Source: Fulvimonas soli
Lineage (GTDB): Bacteria > Pseudomonadota > Gammaproteobacteria > Xanthomonadales > Rhodanobacteraceae
DNA: 64,000 nucleotides
Assembly: GCF_003148905.1 (NCBI RefSeq)
Contig: NZ_QGHC01000004.1
Location: forward strand, 301,495 to 365,494
Direction: 5' to 3'
In this document: positions 63,093-64,000 of the stretch, piece after piece
Numbering within the stretch: the first letter of the stretch is position 1
Layout: the number at the start of each line of letters is the position of its first letter
The notes under the pieces: generated by a model
Told to the model about the DNA's origin: nothing
What the model saw: only the letters and a program-made list of their open reading frames with translations
Database searches by the model: none
Program-made: the position numbers and the translations under genes

Positions 63093-63670
63093 GCGTGCGG
63101 CTGGTGCTCGGCTCCACCTCGCGCTACCGCGCCGAGCTGCTGCGGCGGCTGGTCGCCGGCTTCGAGCAGCGCGCTCCCGGCGTCGACGAGAGCCCGCGGC
63201 CGGGCGAGGCCCCGCGCGAGCGCGCGCTGCGCCTGGCCGCGGCCAAGGCCCGCGCCGCCGGCGCGGAACTGCGCGACGCGCTGGTGATCGGCTCCGACCA
63301 GGTGGCCGAGCTGGACGGCCGCGTGCTGGACAAGCCGGGCAGCGCCGAACGCGCCGTCGAACAGCTCGCCGCCTGCTCCGGCCGCAGCGTGCGCTTCCAC
63401 ACCGCGCTGTGCCTGCTCGACACGCGCGACGGCCGGGCCGCCACGCACGTGGATCAGACCACGGTGCGGTTCCGCGCGCTCGGCCACGACGAGATCGTCC
63501 GCTACGTCGAGCGCGAGCAGCCGCTGGACTGCGCCGGCAGCTTCAAGTGCGAGGGGCTGGGCATCAGCCTGTTCGAGCGCATCGACAACGAGGACCCCAG
63601 CGCGCTGGTCGGGCTGCCGCTGATCGCGCTGGCGCGGCTGCTGCGCGCGGCGGGCGTCGCCCTGCCCTAG
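63089..63670 (+). CDS. Maf family nucleotide pyrophosphatase (YceF-like)
   Basis: A 193-residue house-cleaning pyrophosphatase. RLVLGSTSRYRAELL at the N-terminus, the VDESPRPGE block, VIGSDQVAELDG, and FKCEGLGISLFERIDNEDPSALVGLPL match the YceF subgroup (m7GTP) rather than the dTTP/UTP subgroup. In many relatives it is near yceD-rpmF, here on the opposite strand. Its stop codon TAG forms part of a CTAG that borders an IS element. Confidence 0.9.
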   Translation: MSVRLVLGSTSRYRAELLRRLVAGFEQRAPGVDESPRPGEAPRERALRLAAAKARAAGAELRDALVIGSDQVAELDGRVLDKPGSAERAVEQLAACSGRSVRFHTALCLLDTRDGRAATHVDQTTVRFRALGHDEIVRYVEREQPLDCAGSFKCEGLGISLFERIDNEDPSALVGLPLIALARLLRAAGVALP

Positions 63671-64000
63671 GGCGTGTCATCAATTGAGCAGGATGACGGC
63701 GGCAGCGCCGTAGATAGCACCGAGGAAATTACGAGCCGTTTTGTCGTATCGAGTGGCGATGGCGCGGTACTGCTTGAGCTTGGCGAAGAAGTTCTCGATC
63801 AGGTGCCGGGCTTTGTATAGCGCCCGATCGTAGTCCCGCATCACCTTTCGCGTCGGATGGGAGGGAATGACGACCTGTGCCCCGATGCGCTGCATGGGTT
63901 CAATGACCCGAGCCTGCGCATCGTAGGCTCGGTCGGCAATCAATGCCTGGGTCGACAAGCTCGGCAACAAGGCATCGGCACCTTCCAGATCCGAAGCTTG
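63671..64000 (-). mobile_element. IS5-type insertion sequence, 3' end, continues past window
   Basis: The element begins directly after CTAG (63667-63670), a known target of IS5-family elements, with the end sequence GGCGTGTCATCAATTG. It contains the transposase gene on the minus strand. Base composition is clearly lower in GC than the neighbouring genes. The other end is outside the window. Confidence 0.75.
63680..64000 (-). CDS. IS5 family transposase, C-terminal part
   Basis: About 106 codons from the right window edge to the TGA at 63680. The visible part has ALIADRAYDAQ, with the second catalytic Asp, and HLIENFFAKLKQYRAIATRY, with the catalytic Glu, followed by KTARNFLGAIYGAAAVILLN. 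This is the DDE-domain end of IS5/IS427-type transposases. The N-terminus and first catalytic Asp are outside the window. Confidence 0.9.
   Translation of the reverse strand, partial: QASDLEGADALLPSLSTQALIADRAYDAQARVIEPMQRIGAQVVIPSHPTRKVMRDYDRALYKARHLIENFFAKLKQYRAIATRYDKTARNFLGAIYGAAAVILLN

Overview
The window is about 64 kb of very GC-rich (roughly 70 %) bacterial chromosome. Gene content and order point to a gammaproteobacterium of the Xanthomonadales (Lysobacterales; Xanthomonadaceae or Rhodanobacteraceae). The indicators are nuoA-N followed by tRNA-fMet and then rimP-nusA-infB-rbfA-truB-rpsO-pnp, the yceD-rpmF-fab-pab-mltG-tmk-holB-pilZ cluster, a PilH-like orphan regulator, class III PHA synthase genes and sucAB-lpd. 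I would not name a genus. Nearly everything is core metabolism or core information processing. The only clear mobile gene is an IS5-type transposase running off the right edge.

Layout, left to right. 1-4.9 kb (minus): assimilatory sulfur operon cysJ-cysI-cysH-sat, with sat cut by the window edge. 5.0-6.8 kb (plus): ribosomal protein hydroxylase roxA and a small conserved gene. 6.9-12.7 kb (plus): sucA-sucB-lpd, the whole 2-oxoglutarate dehydrogenase complex. 12.9-15.0 kb (plus): LOG-type phosphoribohydrolase, AcuI/YhdH reductase and a PilH-like receiver. 15.1-16.6 kb (minus): cbpA and hsp20, the latter with a sigma-32-like promoter. 16.7-17.2 kb (plus): peroxiredoxin. 17.3-23.7 kb (minus): gyrA, a GtrA-like protein, mtnA, a PspC protein, and phaC with phaE. 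23.9-33.3 kb (minus): pnp, rpsO, truB, rbfA, infB, nusA and rimP, the transcription/translation operon. 33.3-34.3 kb: a gene-poor kilobase, then tRNA-fMet. 34.4-49.5 kb (minus): the complete 14-gene complex I operon nuoA-N. 49.7-62.5 kb (minus): yceD, rpmF, fabH, a kinase-like gene, fabD, fabG, acpP, fabF, pabB, pabC, mltG, tmk, holB, a PIG-L deacetylase and pilZ. This block joins fatty acid synthesis to folate precursor, cell wall and replication functions, largely through ATGA or TGATG overlaps. 62.6-63.7 kb (plus): a membrane-anchored coiled-coil protein and maf. 63.7-64 kb: the IS.

I did not find a convincing new multi-gene system (defence, secretion or biosynthetic). The most interesting material is small-scale: dispersed repeat families sitting inside operons, two of them built from GGGAACG-type heptamers. 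One of these forms a 44-codon reading frame that bridges nuoF and nuoG through ATGA overlaps at both ends; the other supplies the C-terminal tail of RbfA. Also of note are a promoter with an early intrinsic terminator ahead of rimP (a candidate short RNA or attenuator), a PhaE with a histone-H1-like basic tail, a kinase-like gene inside the fab cluster with a non-canonical catalytic loop, an alanine at GyrA position 83, a His-rich loop in NuoL, and several well-formed promoters and terminators that subdivide the long operons.

Gene starts were chosen from ribosome binding sites, overlaps and family length. All functional calls come from reading the protein sequences; no database search was run.
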